This document shows positions 1 through 8,811 of a DNA stretch of 25,004 bases, one piece after another (position 1 is the stretch's first letter; each line of letters starts with the position of its first letter). Source of the stretch: a virus; the IMG/VR virus record IMGVR_UViG_3300049483_000100, positions 1 to 25,004 of that record; one strand, written 5' to 3'. A model generated the notes under the pieces. That model did not search any database. It saw nothing but the letters and a program-made list of their open reading frames with translations, and was not told the DNA's origin. Position numbers and translations under genes: made by a program.

Positions 1-1225
1 GGACTGAGAAGCCCTGGATGTTGCCATTGACCAACCCGTCAGAAGTGCGTGTGTCACCAATGTAAGCGTTGTAGTCGATGTCGAAGACGGGGGCGGTCCG
101 ACCCGAGGTCTGGTTCGCGTTCAGGCCAAGATGCACGCCGTTCGACGCGGATGTCGAGTAGTTCACGAAGGCGTTGTTGCGAACGACGATGGCTCCGTCG
201 ATACAATGCGGCGTGTTCGCGTCGGGGAGTTGCAGGTTGTTGGTGACGTTGTTGATGAAGGTGAAGCCAGAGACGCTCCGAACGTCCGGGATGGGTTCGC
301 CGAAGTCGCTCGTCGCGTAGAACTTGACGTTCTTGATGGTGAGGTTGATTACGCTTGCCGCTCCGCCGCACTCCGCGCCCGACCTCTGCGCGGCGTCGTT
401 CTCGCCAATCGACAGAACGTGGTTGTAGATGTCCTCCATCTGCCCGCCGTCGTAGACGCAGTCGGTGCAGTATTCGATATGCCCGCCGTTGCGCCCTCCG
501 TGAACAGATACGTTGCGGAAGGTTATCCTATTTGACATGTGGCCTGCGCGCCCGCCGCAGTCAATCAGGCTACTGTTGAAGCATTGCCCCATCGCAAACC
601 CGTCTATTGACGGGGAGGAAATCTTTGTCGGCGAGCGCGTGATGACTACGTTCTCGGCGAGTTGATCGGAGCCGTCCACGATGAACAGGACGCCGAAGTT
701 GTTGGTGAAATCCCTTATATTCAAGTTACGCAGGATATTGTGCTGTGAAGTGAACGACCCACCATAGACAACGCCCCCGGAGGTGCTGAATCCGTCAATC
801 GTGATGTAGCTACGCGAGGGGGTAGTCAGCGAGATCGGGTTCTGGGTTCCCGTGGAGGCGATTAAGCACGGCGTAGCGCATCCTGTGTCCCCGCAGGCGG
901 TGATTCCGTCATCGGTGCAGTTGAATGTGATACGGTCAGATTCATTTACCGGAGCAACCTGTGTATTGATTGAGTCGTTTGCGTATCCACCTCCGTGGAC
1001 CCATACAGTAGACCCACGTGTGACTACATTGCCTGCCAATGATACCTTGTTGAGAGCGCAGTTGGGGCTGTTGGTGCCAGGTCCAGCGATGTAATCCACA
1101 TCCACCTGCCCATTGCATTGTACGGCGGTTCCGCCAAGCAGTCGGACATACAGCGTGGCGGCATTTGCCGTTGCCATGGCCCCGAATACCAGAACAATGG
1201 CTACTATTGTGCGTATCAGACGCAT
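1..1225 (-). CDS. Secreted right-handed beta-helix protein, tailspike/adhesin-like (3' end cut by window edge)
   Basis: The frame is open from the ATG at 1225 to the window edge (408 codons, no stop), so the C-terminus is missing. The first ~22 residues are a clear Sec signal peptide: basic MRLIR, hydrophobic core IVAIVLVFGAMA, then a TANA/A cleavage site. The mature part has many short Asn/Gly/Val-rich strands (for example ITIDGFSTSGG, LRNLNIRDF, ITFRNVSVHGG, INLTIKNVKFYA), the usual look of a parallel beta-helix as in pectate-lyase-like tailspikes. Cysteines are frequent near residues 100-120 (NCTDD, TACGD, GCATPC), which suits an exported, disulfide-bonded protein. An AAGGAG lies 9 bases before the ATG. 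The ATG overlaps the stop of the upstream fibre gene by one base (TAATG). It could be a receptor-binding or glycan-degrading protein; no catalytic residues can be assigned. Confidence 0.8.
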   Translation of the reverse strand, partial: MRLIRTIVAIVLVFGAMATANAATLYVRLLGGTAVQCNGQVDVDYIAGPGTNSPNCALNKVSLAGNVVTRGSTVWVHGGGYANDSINTQVAPVNESDRITFNCTDDGITACGDTGCATPCLIASTGTQNPISLTTPSRSYITIDGFSTSGGVVYGGSFTSQHNILRNLNIRDFTNNFGVLFIVDGSDQLAENVVITRSPTKISSPSIDGFAMGQCFNSSLIDCGGRAGHMSNRITFRNVSVHGGRNGGHIEYCTDCVYDGGQMEDIYNHVLSIGENDAAQRSGAECGGAASVINLTIKNVKFYATSDFGEPIPDVRSVSGFTFINNVTNNLQLPDANTPHCIDGAIVVRNNAFVNYSTSASNGVHLGLNANQTSGRTAPVFDIDYNAYIGDTRTSDGLVNGNIQGFSV

Positions 1226-3849
1226 TAGTTCACACTCCTTGAGATCTCAACCCAATTAGTGCCATTACAGATCAATTTCAATGTCGAGTCGGCAACAGCG
1301 GTTGTAAAGTTTCCATTCAGCTTCAGGTTGCTACCATCAGTAACATCGAAAGTGGCACCAACGCCCCATATGATTGTAAGTTCACGCGATATGTTCTCTG
1401 CTGCCGTATCGCATGTATTGATAGTAGTTATAGCCGTCCCGCCAGTAAGAACGATGACGTTGCAGTCGTCTATGGTTATAGTTCCGGCAGAGGTTGTTGT
1501 CACGCATGTGCCTTGAGCGAATGAGCCGACATGGACAATGGTCCCGGTGATATTCACTACTCCTGTGGCATTGGCAGTCAAGTTGATGTTTTTACCTGCG
1601 TCCTGTGGCTGTAACGTCAGCTCTCCGTGTGGATTGATGTTGAGGTTGCTGTAAATTGCACCATTCCACTGATCTCCGATTGAGGCAACGGAAAGCGTTG
1701 GAGGAGATGCAGGCCATATGGTGTTGACATACATTACACCCGAGGCGTTATCGATCTTGAACTGATTCGCAGACGCCGCAGCAGTGCACTTTGTCTTGTA
1801 TCCTGTCGTCCCGCTCCATGTGGATATACCGTCAGCAACACAGGTTCCCGTGCCTACCGACGATGAGATGTAGTTTGGTGAGCCCGATACAACGGGAAAG
1901 ACATAGATGCCGGATGAGGCTGATGCTATATCGAAGGAAGTAACGCCGCCACCGTATGTAGAATTGAATAGTCTGCCGGAGGGTGGCGCGGATAAGTCGA
2001 TGCTTCCTGCGGAAATGGTCAGACCGGTGGAAAGAGTCATGCTTTTGCCCGTAAGCAGTCCATCGCTTGCTCTCATGCTGAAGAAACTCGATGCTCCTAC
2101 TCTCCAATCGAAGAAAAGGCTTGTTGGATCTGACGCAGTATTGATAAGCTGATATCTGAATACGGGAACAATGCCGGTAGTATTAAGTGTTCCTTGCCAG
2201 ATTTCATAGGATGCGACATTGGCTCCAGTAAGCGAATATCCCAGGTTGGTATGGCCTGTCGTGTTGCCAGGAAGCGTCTCGGTGGTCTGGTTATTGAAAG
2301 CGTTGATTCCAGTAAAGGTATTAGCTGAACCTAATTGCGGTGTTGTCGCTGTCGAGGGTATGGTGGAATTGCTGTTGGGGAAGACGTAATTGTGAAGCGC
2401 CGTTGGCCCGGAGACATTGAAGAAGGCTGTTCCAGTGCCTCCGTTGGCGACTGGCAAGACGCCTGCGACCTCGGAAGCGAGGTCCACATTGGCGGTCCCG
2501 CCTCCGTCAATGACGACTGAGGTTGCAGCCACGCCTCCTGAACAAGATCCCCACGAAGGGTCTGCGCCGCTGCCCCCGTTGAGCAGACACTTGGTTGAAA
2601 CGGTGTTGACGTTGTCATCGGTGAATTTAGCTAATGGCAGTATGCCTGCGGCTTCTGCGGTGGCGAGGTCTACCTCGTTCGTGGTTGACCCTGAGCCAGT
2701 GTATTTGGTGGCCGTGACGCTGCCAGTGCCTGAAAGGATGATGCTTGCGCCTGTGTCCACGGTGAGAGATGAGCCTGCGCCCATAAGCAATGACTGGCCG
2801 GTGTTCGGGGTGGCTCCTCCAGTGATCGCGGAAAAGGCTGTTCCGGCAGTAGCGGCGCAGGTTCCCCATGCAGGATCGCCTCCACCTCCCCCCGAAAGCA
2901 GGCATTGATTAGCGGTGCCAGAGTCGGTCAGACTTGCTAGAGGCAATGCCGCAGAAAGCGATGTAGCGACAATGGTGCCGCTTCCTGATGTAGCCATGCT
3001 AGATCCTGTACCAACAGTCATGGCAGCAGACAGATTTGTTCCGCTTGTCAAAGAATCGAATCCCGTACCTCCCGCAGCAGTTCCTACAGCAGATTCCGAA
3101 CCATTCTCGCACTTGGTGAACGAGGTCGCACCGTTCTTGACATAGATCCCATAGATTCCTGCGGCGCAAGTCGGATTACTTCCTGCCGGGGAGAACATTG
3201 CGCCTACGTTTGCAGCGTAGTCTCCAACTGTGCCATCGCCCGCAGTCTCAAGGAAGTAGTTCCCGGTAGCGATTCCATTTGGCGGGTTAAAGACGTTGAT
3301 GCCATTCTCGAATAGACACACTTGCTGTGTGGTGGAATTGTCGCAGTCAGTAAATCCAAGCCCGCCTGATTTGATAGCCCCTGTCCCCGCCGCCATCATT
3401 GGACCTGTCCCGGTGCCTGCCGTGGTCAGGCCATGGTTGTCAGGCAGCGCGATGACATTGCCGTAACTGTCAGCGGTAGTGGATGCGTCCTGCGCTACGA
3501 TTTTGCTAGGGGTGTAGAGAATGCCTCCGGTGACATTCAGATTGGCGTCGTAGGAAAACGCGCCTGCTGATCCTGCGAATTGGACGGCCCCTGCGGTTCC
3601 GGCTGCGGATGCAGAAGGCGACGGAATAAGCGTCCAGTTGCCAGTGCCGTCCGCATCGTTGTCGTAGCAGCGATAGGTCTTACCATCCGCTACACGTGTC
3701 ACAAGCCCTGTGATGGAGATAGAGCAGGTGGCATTGTCTACTGGAGGAGGAGTGATGACTATGACAGGAGCGGTGGTTGCTGCCATCAGCACGCACCCCG
3801 CCGCTGCCATGACCGCCGCCACCGCGAGCTTATTCATGGTGTTGCGCAC
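1225..3849 (-). CDS. Large tail fibre-like protein with N-terminal signal peptide (874 aa)
   Basis: The sequence is rich in Gly, Ala, Ser and Thr, with repeated low-complexity shaft segments such as LPVANGGTG (about residues 465-473) and GGTGF (260-264), common in phage tail fibres. Two copies of a Cys-bracketed module, CLLSGGGGGDPAWGTC (316-331) and CLLNGGSGADPSWGSC (421-436), lie 105 residues apart, each preceded by an LPLA-x-(F/L)TD stretch. The C-terminus (about 780-874) ends in LKLICNGTNWVEIS, like the tips of other fibres. The N-terminus (MNKLAVAAVMAAAGCVLMAATTAP) looks like a signal peptide, with AAGC resembling a lipobox. The start is GTG at 3849, with AAAGGA 7-8 bases upstream; an ATG four codons later is the alternative. 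The role in host binding is inferred from composition and from its place after connector-type genes. Confidence 0.75.
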   Translation of the reverse strand: MRNTMNKLAVAAVMAAAGCVLMAATTAPVIVITPPPVDNATCSISITGLVTRVADGKTYRCYDNDADGTGNWTLIPSPSASAAGTAGAVQFAGSAGAFSYDANLNVTGGILYTPSKIVAQDASTTADSYGNVIALPDNHGLTTAGTGTGPMMAAGTGAIKSGGLGFTDCDNSTTQQVCLFENGINVFNPPNGIATGNYFLETAGDGTVGDYAANVGAMFSPAGSNPTCAAGIYGIYVKNGATSFTKCENGSESAVGTAAGGTGFDSLTSGTNLSAAMTVGTGSSMATSGSGTIVATSLSAALPLASLTDSGTANQCLLSGGGGGDPAWGTCAATAGTAFSAITGGATPNTGQSLLMGAGSSLTVDTGASIILSGTGSVTATKYTGSGSTTNEVDLATAEAAGILPLAKFTDDNVNTVSTKCLLNGGSGADPSWGSCSGGVAATSVVIDGGGTANVDLASEVAGVLPVANGGTGTAFFNVSGPTALHNYVFPNSNSTIPSTATTPQLGSANTFTGINAFNNQTTETLPGNTTGHTNLGYSLTGANVASYEIWQGTLNTTGIVPVFRYQLINTASDPTSLFFDWRVGASSFFSMRASDGLLTGKSMTLSTGLTISAGSIDLSAPPSGRLFNSTYGGGVTSFDIASASSGIYVFPVVSGSPNYISSSVGTGTCVADGISTWSGTTGYKTKCTAAASANQFKIDNASGVMYVNTIWPASPPTLSVASIGDQWNGAIYSNLNINPHGELTLQPQDAGKNINLTANATGVVNITGTIVHVGSFAQGTCVTTTSAGTITIDDCNVIVLTGGTAITTINTCDTAAENISRELTIIWGVGATFDVTDGSNLKLNGNFTTAVADSTLKLICNGTNWVEISRSVN

Positions 3850-3862
3850 AGTGAAATCCTTT

Positions 3863-4576
3863 CTAGATGCCGAACGACAGGTCGTTCCAGGCGTAGGAGC
3901 CGTCTGATTGCAGTGCAGCCCACTTCAGGACTGCGGGCGAGCCTGTGTCTTTGACGATGATGAGCGTGTTTTCGTAGGCTGAGGAAGCGGCTGGAAGCGT
4001 AGCCGTGGTGAAGATGCTGAAGGTTGAGACTCCTCCACCGCCACCTCCGGTTCCGGCCACAGCGGCAGGAACGATGGTGATGGCGACGGGCGTGCCTGCG
4101 GCAGAGCGGATAAGCTCCCAAATGTCCACCGTCGAAGCGTGCCAGTAGAAGTAGTTTCCACCGGCGTCGCTTATCACGGTGGAGTTGGTGTTCGCGAGCG
4201 CCCCGTCCATGACCGAGTAGGTCGGCACCCCGCTACCATCGTAGTTGGGCGAGGAGGAGCCGGAATCGCCCTCCAGGTTGAAGATGTAGTCCCCCGCAGC
4301 CACGGTATAGGTTCCGCTCGAAAGAGTGATCGTGGTGGCCGTGGTGGAGGCTACAGAGTAGATCCCTGAGAAGGTGGATGTCCCGATGGGGTTAATTAGG
4401 AGCCTGTTCCCGGCTGTAATGCCATGATTAGCCCGTACGGTAAAGGTGCTGCCAGAGGAGGCAGAGGCCACCTGAGCGCCGGGGTTGTATGCGGAGACGG
4501 AGTAGCCTGCGCCGGGGGCAAGGTAGCCTCCTGAGAGCGTTGTGACGTTGTTTGAGCGGAAGGAGAACGTAGCCAT
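3863..4576 (-). CDS. Virion structural protein, tail fibre/decoration-like (237 aa)
   Basis: This 237-residue protein is Ser/Thr/Gly-rich. Its N-terminal half reads as short beta strands (TFTVRANHG, STTATTITLSSGTYTVAAGDYIFNL). A GGGGGG hinge follows near residue 178, then a C-terminal module ENTLIIVKDTGSPAVLKWAA...DGSYAWNDL. This last module resembles the short C-terminal domains of phage fibre and baseplate-associated proteins, which often end in a D/G-Y/x-W-x-x-L pattern. AAGGAG lies 8 bases before the ATG. It sits 12 bases after the connector candidate and 13 bases before the large fibre, so all three are probably co-translated. The family is not firmly recognised; a fibre-anchoring or short-fibre role is an inference from composition and position. 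Confidence 0.55.
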   Translation of the reverse strand: MATFSFRSNNVTTLSGGYLAPGAGYSVSAYNPGAQVASASSGSTFTVRANHGITAGNRLLINPIGTSTFSGIYSVASTTATTITLSSGTYTVAAGDYIFNLEGDSGSSSPNYDGSGVPTYSVMDGALANTNSTVISDAGGNYFYWHASTVDIWELIRSAAGTPVAITIVPAAVAGTGGGGGGVSTFSIFTTATLPAASSAYENTLIIVKDTGSPAVLKWAALQSDGSYAWNDLSFGI

Positions 4577-4588
4577 TGGCGAGGCTCC

Positions 4589-5329
4589 TTAGTAACCTGG
4601 GTAGTAAGGCCACGAGTAGTAGCCTGCAAATGTAGGAGGTGGTAGACGAAACCGCCTGTGCTGATCCTCGTGCTGACGGTCAGACTTCTCAAAGCGGCTC
4701 AGTGCGTCGCGAGCGTCCATGGCTTTGACCGGAAGCGCCGGGGAGTTTGGGGCATAGATCGTAAGCGCCTCGACCTGCGCCCCGTAGACCAGGGCGTTTT
4801 CGATCTCCTGCGGGGCGTCGAGGATGTCGCCATCCTCTGCAAGCAGCGCAAATCGCTTGTAGTAGGAGCCTTTGATGTATTGGGTGGATGCAGATGCGCC
4901 GTAGTCTGGCTGCGGAAGAAGCCGTATCTTCCCGTCCGCATGGACATTGAACAAGGTGTAGTAGCAGGTGAATGTCCCAAGGGACGCCGGGCGCGTCACG
5001 AACACCTTGTGATACTCGGCGTAGTCGATATAGGTCAGTTCATTGATCTTGTCGCCATGGACATCGGTGACACGAAACTCGATCTCCTTGTAGAACAGGG
5101 TCGGAAGTGACGTATCTGCGCCATTTGTGACAGTGATGATAGCCGTCTCGACCTTGTTGCATTCGTAGAGAGCGGCGTTGAACTTGACGATTTGCTCGTT
5201 GAGGAACTCGCCGCAAGCAGCTAGGATGGTTGGTTGGCGCTCGCCTCCGACTATTCTGGCAACCTTCTTCTTGAGGTAGCCGAATGTGCCGGGCTTGGTG
5301 CTGCTGTAGGAAGTGACTACGGTGCTCAC
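4589..5329 (-). CDS. Probable head-tail connector/adaptor protein (246 aa)
   Basis: The middle of the protein, IRLLPQPDYGASASTQYIKGSYYKRFALLAEDGDILDAPQEIENALVYGA (broken here into its elements: P-x-P-D, a Y-x-K-G/Y-Y strand, a D-D/I-x-x-P-x-E loop, then a helix A-L-V-Y-G-A), matches the general pattern of phage neck/adaptor proteins that dock under the portal. The N-terminal ~60 residues look helical (GYLKKKVARIVGG, CGEFLNEQIVKFNAALYE), as in gp4/gp6-type adaptors. The C-terminus is Tyr/Pro-rich (FAGYYSWPYYPGY). It starts with GTG at 5329, with GGAGG 7 bases upstream, and overlaps the glycosyltransferase stop by four bases (GTGA). Its position before fibre genes fits a connector role, which is inferred rather than proven. 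Confidence 0.5.
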   Translation of the reverse strand: MSTVVTSYSSTKPGTFGYLKKKVARIVGGERQPTILAACGEFLNEQIVKFNAALYECNKVETAIITVTNGADTSLPTLFYKEIEFRVTDVHGDKINELTYIDYAEYHKVFVTRPASLGTFTCYYTLFNVHADGKIRLLPQPDYGASASTQYIKGSYYKRFALLAEDGDILDAPQEIENALVYGAQVEALTIYAPNSPALPVKAMDARDALSRFEKSDRQHEDQHRRFRLPPPTFAGYYSWPYYPGY

Positions 5330-6486
5330 GGGGCAGCCTCCATGACTTCTATTGCGTCGGCCATGCCATTGCCGTCGTCATCAATGACAGGAAGCCCCGT
5401 GACTTCCTCATAGAAATCTTCCCATAGATGAATCTTGGCGTCAATGCTGCGTTCTGCCAAGACCCATTCACGGGCGGCTGCAACCTTCTTGGCGCGAAGG
5501 GCGGCATCGTCTATCAGGGCAAGCAGTGACTCCTTCCACTCATAGGTCGTAGAGGCCCACAGGATGGCTGAATCAGGCACATCAGCGTAGGTAGCCCAGT
5601 CTGTTGCCACACAGGCAGCGCCCATCATGGCCGCTTCCATAGCCTTGAGGTTCGACTTTGCTGCATTGAAGGCGTTGGTGACCACCGGCGCGAGGAAGAT
5701 GTCAGGCGCAAGCCACTTCATTGCCCGCTTATAGAGCGGCACATTCGCAGGCATGATGAAGAATGCGCGATTCTGCGACGGGTCAGAAGTCGAGGGCATC
5801 CACTGCTCCACAGCCCAATCGGGGATCATTGCCATCCAGTAGAGACGCACCTGTGGGCGCTGGCGCATGACTATCTCAAGAGCATCGCGGATCTGGTTGA
5901 TGTCCTCAAGCCGCCCGATTCCTCCAGCGAAGCAAATGCGTATGTCGCCTGATTTTGCCCTGTCCGGGTCCACAGGAAGCTCGTCCCAAGTCTCAGGCTC
6001 CACGCAGTTCGGAAGGATGGCTATCTTCTTGTTGTAGGGAGCGTAGACAGACGCAAGCGCAGCAGTTGTGACGCTCAGTGCGTCGGAATTGCGGAAGTGC
6101 CAGAGCGATGCCTTGCGGAACGACCCTCCTGCCGTATAGCCCTTAAATGAAGTGTTGTAGGGAGGCACATGCAGGACATCGTCATCCGCATCGCAGATGA
6201 TCGGAAGCGACTTGCCGAGTTGCTTGGCTGCGAAGTTTCGCATCATGGCAAGAAGCGCAACATGCTCGACTTCGGTGGTCTGCCCTGAGACAACGACATC
6301 CGCCCACGCTGCCTTCTCTGCCAGAAAGGTCATTGGATCACGTTCGGCAAGCGCATCGTTGCGGTCGTCGCAATACCAGACTTCATGCCCACGCCGCTCA
6401 AGCGCCCGCGCAGGAGTCCAACAGCGATAGTCTCCGACGCCGCCGCCTTGCTTATGTAGATACAGGATCTTCAATTTACGCTTCAA
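5326..6486 (-). CDS. Glycosyltransferase, GT4-like (GT-B fold), with Asp-rich C-terminal tail
   Basis: The protein has about 386 residues. The N-terminal Rossmann half starts with KLKILYLHKQGGGVGDYRCW (residues 4-23), with the GGVGDYR loop typical of GT4 acceptor-binding domains. The C-terminal half has an RICFAGGIGRLEDI strand-loop (183-196) and a nucleotide-sugar region KSNLKAMEAAMMGAACVATD (277-296) with the usual glutamate. It probably transfers a sugar from a nucleotide donor in the host cytoplasm. The last ~20 residues contain DDDGNGMADAIE (369-380), resembling a DxDxNGxxDxxE calcium-binding loop. The chosen start is TTG at 6486, because AGGAG lies 6 bases upstream; a TTG at 6513 has no comparable site. 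It overlaps the methyltransferase stop by 11 bases and the next gene by 4. It is a member of the glycan cassette. Confidence 0.8.
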   Translation of the reverse strand: MKRKLKILYLHKQGGGVGDYRCWTPARALERRGHEVWYCDDRNDALAERDPMTFLAEKAAWADVVVSGQTTEVEHVALLAMMRNFAAKQLGKSLPIICDADDDVLHVPPYNTSFKGYTAGGSFRKASLWHFRNSDALSVTTAALASVYAPYNKKIAILPNCVEPETWDELPVDPDRAKSGDIRICFAGGIGRLEDINQIRDALEIVMRQRPQVRLYWMAMIPDWAVEQWMPSTSDPSQNRAFFIMPANVPLYKRAMKWLAPDIFLAPVVTNAFNAAKSNLKAMEAAMMGAACVATDWATYADVPDSAILWASTTYEWKESLLALIDDAALRAKKVAAAREWVLAERSIDAKIHLWEDFYEEVTGLPVIDDDGNGMADAIEVMEAAP

Positions 6487-8203
6487 TGGTGACTCCTGGC
6501 TTGAGGGCGACAATGTCCGCCTCTGGAAGATCGTTCAGGTAGGATTCGATACGGGCGTGATGAATGACAAATCCTGCTGCGGTAAGTTCGCGCACCCAGT
6601 CTTCAATCGCTGGAAGGAATCTCTTGTGAGAGACGTATAGATTGCGAAGTTCGGGCGTATCCTCCTGCAATGGAACAACGAGGTAGACCCCCTTGCTGGA
6701 TACGCGATACATCTCACGAAGCACGGCGCCAAGATCGTCAACATGCTCAAGCATGTGCGATGAGTAGATCCAGTCGTAGGATGCGTCATCAAGACCAGTG
6801 CTAGCTGCGTCAGATTCAATCACAGGAATGCCAACTGACTTTGCTATCACAAGTTTGTCGGGATTGATGTCGAGGACGCGTATGTCGGCATCTACACACG
6901 CCTTCATAATCTCATCAGCCGCATCCCCATAGCCTCCGCCAAAGTCCACCCATGAGGATGTTGCTACTTCGTCAGGAAGATTGGCGACAACGCGCCTTGC
7001 CCGCATTCGCGCCCATTCGGCGTGCTTGATGTCGTCAAGGCGGTCCTGCTCCTCACGCTGCGCAGCCTTCATGGCCTCAACACGGGCCTTGATCTTGGCC
7101 CATACTTCAGGCTTATACGCCATGATGAGGCCTTCGCACATCATTGGGTTGGATGTCGCGTTGTAATCAAGGTCGCTTCTCCAGCCAACAGTGAAGCCTG
7201 CGTTCTCAATCTTCTGCGCCCACCAATCAACGCTTGCATCGCCATTGTGATGCGCTAGTTCGCGTCTGCGCATTTCGTATGTCTCAAGCGGGACGATGAC
7301 CAGAAGCCCTTGGGAGATGACCCGCGACAGTTCCCGAAGCGACTTAGTGAGATTCAGCGTATGCTCAAGCGTATGTGAGCAATACCCCCAAGCAACCTCA
7401 CCGTCTGCGTAAGGTAGCGATTCCATTAGCCCTTGGCGTGCAGGAACACCGCGCTCACGCGCCCATTCCACCCGATCCGCCTGACCATCGTAACACTCCA
7501 TGGCATTGCGTGTGATCTTGCGGAACTTCTCAGCGGTCATGCCATCGCTTCCGCCAAAGTCAACGCATAGGTCGTCCTCACAGAGATCCCCTGCGGTGAA
7601 GTTTATGAGCATCTTCACACGGGCTGCGGCGCGGGTGGCAAAGCCGGATTGCTCTCCATGGGATGACGTTGCCTGCTGATCCCAGTTCGGCAGCGCCTCC
7701 TTGCGCGCCCACGCATAGGACTGGATCTCCTTCATTTCGCTATGGACTTCCGCAAAACCAACGTCCTCAAGCAGCCTGTCAAGCGCAGGAGCTGAGATGC
7801 GCCAGTAGTCACCGAAGGTAGGCTCAGGATGATAGCGATACATCCACGGGCAATCCATGACCAACCAACCATTAGGAGCAAGGATGCGAAGGCACTCGGC
7901 CAAGGCAGCGCGAAAGTCCCACACATGCTCAATGGTCGAGGTCATAATGATGCGGTCGAATGAGTTGGATGGAAGTCCGGTGTTACAAATGTCGGCAACA
8001 ATGTCGGGATGAGTCTCCGGATCGCAATCAAGCGTCTTGAATGGGCGTGTCTTAAGATACGTCAGATCGTCTTCTGTGGCAGTAGGACCTGCGATGCCTA
8101 CATAGAGAATTCGCTCAGGCTTGTCGATGTCAAGTTCGTTGAGGATCTTTCCGATGACCGTCTGGAGTTCCAGCCGACAAGGTGTTGGTCCGCCGCCATT
8201 CAC
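6476..8203 (-). CDS. Triple-domain class I SAM-dependent methyltransferase (575 aa)
   Basis: Three Methyltransf_11-like units lie in tandem. Unit 1 (about 28-150) has RILYVGIAGP, TLDCDPE as the acidic-loop strand, and FDRIIMTSTIEHVWD as the motif IV region. Unit 2 (about 195-310) has LCVDFGGSDG, the segment ECYDGQADRVEWA, and WGYCSHTLEHTLN. Unit 3 (about 405-515) has WVDFGGGYGD, IRVLDINPDK, and WIYSSHMLEHVDD. A basic/acidic helical linker (about 365-405, KIKARVEAMKAAQREEQDRL) separates units 2 and 3. Each unit keeps the TxEH/LEH sequence common in small-molecule and sugar methyltransferases. It probably methylates sugars or lipids linked to the glycan made by the neighbouring genes; the substrate is not readable. 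It overlaps the deacetylase gene by four bases (ATGA). Confidence 0.85.
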   Translation of the reverse strand: MNGGGPTPCRLELQTVIGKILNELDIDKPERILYVGIAGPTATEDDLTYLKTRPFKTLDCDPETHPDIVADICNTGLPSNSFDRIIMTSTIEHVWDFRAALAECLRILAPNGWLVMDCPWMYRYHPEPTFGDYWRISAPALDRLLEDVGFAEVHSEMKEIQSYAWARKEALPNWDQQATSSHGEQSGFATRAAARVKMLINFTAGDLCEDDLCVDFGGSDGMTAEKFRKITRNAMECYDGQADRVEWARERGVPARQGLMESLPYADGEVAWGYCSHTLEHTLNLTKSLRELSRVISQGLLVIVPLETYEMRRRELAHHNGDASVDWWAQKIENAGFTVGWRSDLDYNATSNPMMCEGLIMAYKPEVWAKIKARVEAMKAAQREEQDRLDDIKHAEWARMRARRVVANLPDEVATSSWVDFGGGYGDAADEIMKACVDADIRVLDINPDKLVIAKSVGIPVIESDAASTGLDDASYDWIYSSHMLEHVDDLGAVLREMYRVSSKGVYLVVPLQEDTPELRNLYVSHKRFLPAIEDWVRELTAAGFVIHHARIESYLNDLPEADIVALKPGVTIEA

Positions 8204-8811
8204 GCCTCACCCCCTGAAGTAATAGGTGTTGGCGCCTCGCCTACCTCGTGAACGAACTTGAACTCACGCGCCTCCGCGTTCGGGACAATGAATTCATCGA
8301 AGTGATCTTCGATGCCATTGCCACTGACGTTCGGAAGATGCCCGTGAAGGCGCATGTAGCGCGGGTTACGAAGCGCCTTGTTGTAGGTGTAGGTGGATGC
8401 TGTGGAGCCAAGCACGCGAAACCCGGCATGGTCGGCAACGACAATCCCCAGCGAGGCGCACGCTGCGTAGACTTCGTCGTTCAGTAGCCACCCAGGAGCG
8501 CGGAAGGATGGCGCGTCAATGCCCTTGTCCTGTGCAAGTTTGATCTTCGCCATGGCCTCTTCCTGCGTCCATGACAGGCATTCGCCAAAGCCATGCCGCC
8601 ACCCGTGAGGAGCAAGTGCCACCCAGTCTCCGAGCGACTTCGCTTCAGCAATCGTGGCTGCGCTACAGCGCGCAGGGATGGTGAATAGCGTGACCTTGAC
8701 GGTTGGCATCTTCTCGCGAAGGCGTGCGATGTAGGCGAGTTTCGGACGCGTGGCATCGCACAGGTCATCGAAGTCAAGAACGACTGGCTTTATGTCGGTA
8801 GCCTTACTCAT
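8200..8811 (-). CDS. NodB-like polysaccharide deacetylase family protein (203 aa)
   Basis: The protein carries the reduced NodB pattern: VVLDFDD (residues 10-16) as the Asp-Asp motif 1, APHGWRHGF (67-75) with the H-x3-H metal-binding pair (H69, H73), and RAPGW (104-108) as motif 3. A later LHGHLPNV (155-162) could supply the C-terminal catalytic histidine. The family removes N- or O-acetyl groups from sugars using a divalent metal. The ATG at 8811 gives an 8-base overlap with the upstream gene (ATGAGTAA); longer in-frame starts would run deep into that gene and are rejected. Similar proteins occur both as true deacetylases and as uncharacterised DUF2334-type relatives, so activity is likely but not certain. 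Confidence 0.7.
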   Translation of the reverse strand: MSKATDIKPVVLDFDDLCDATRPKLAYIARLREKMPTVKVTLFTIPARCSAATIAEAKSLGDWVALAPHGWRHGFGECLSWTQEEAMAKIKLAQDKGIDAPSFRAPGWLLNDEVYAACASLGIVVADHAGFRVLGSTASTYTYNKALRNPRYMRLHGHLPNVSGNGIEDHFDEFIVPNAEAREFKFVHEVGEAPTPITSGGEA

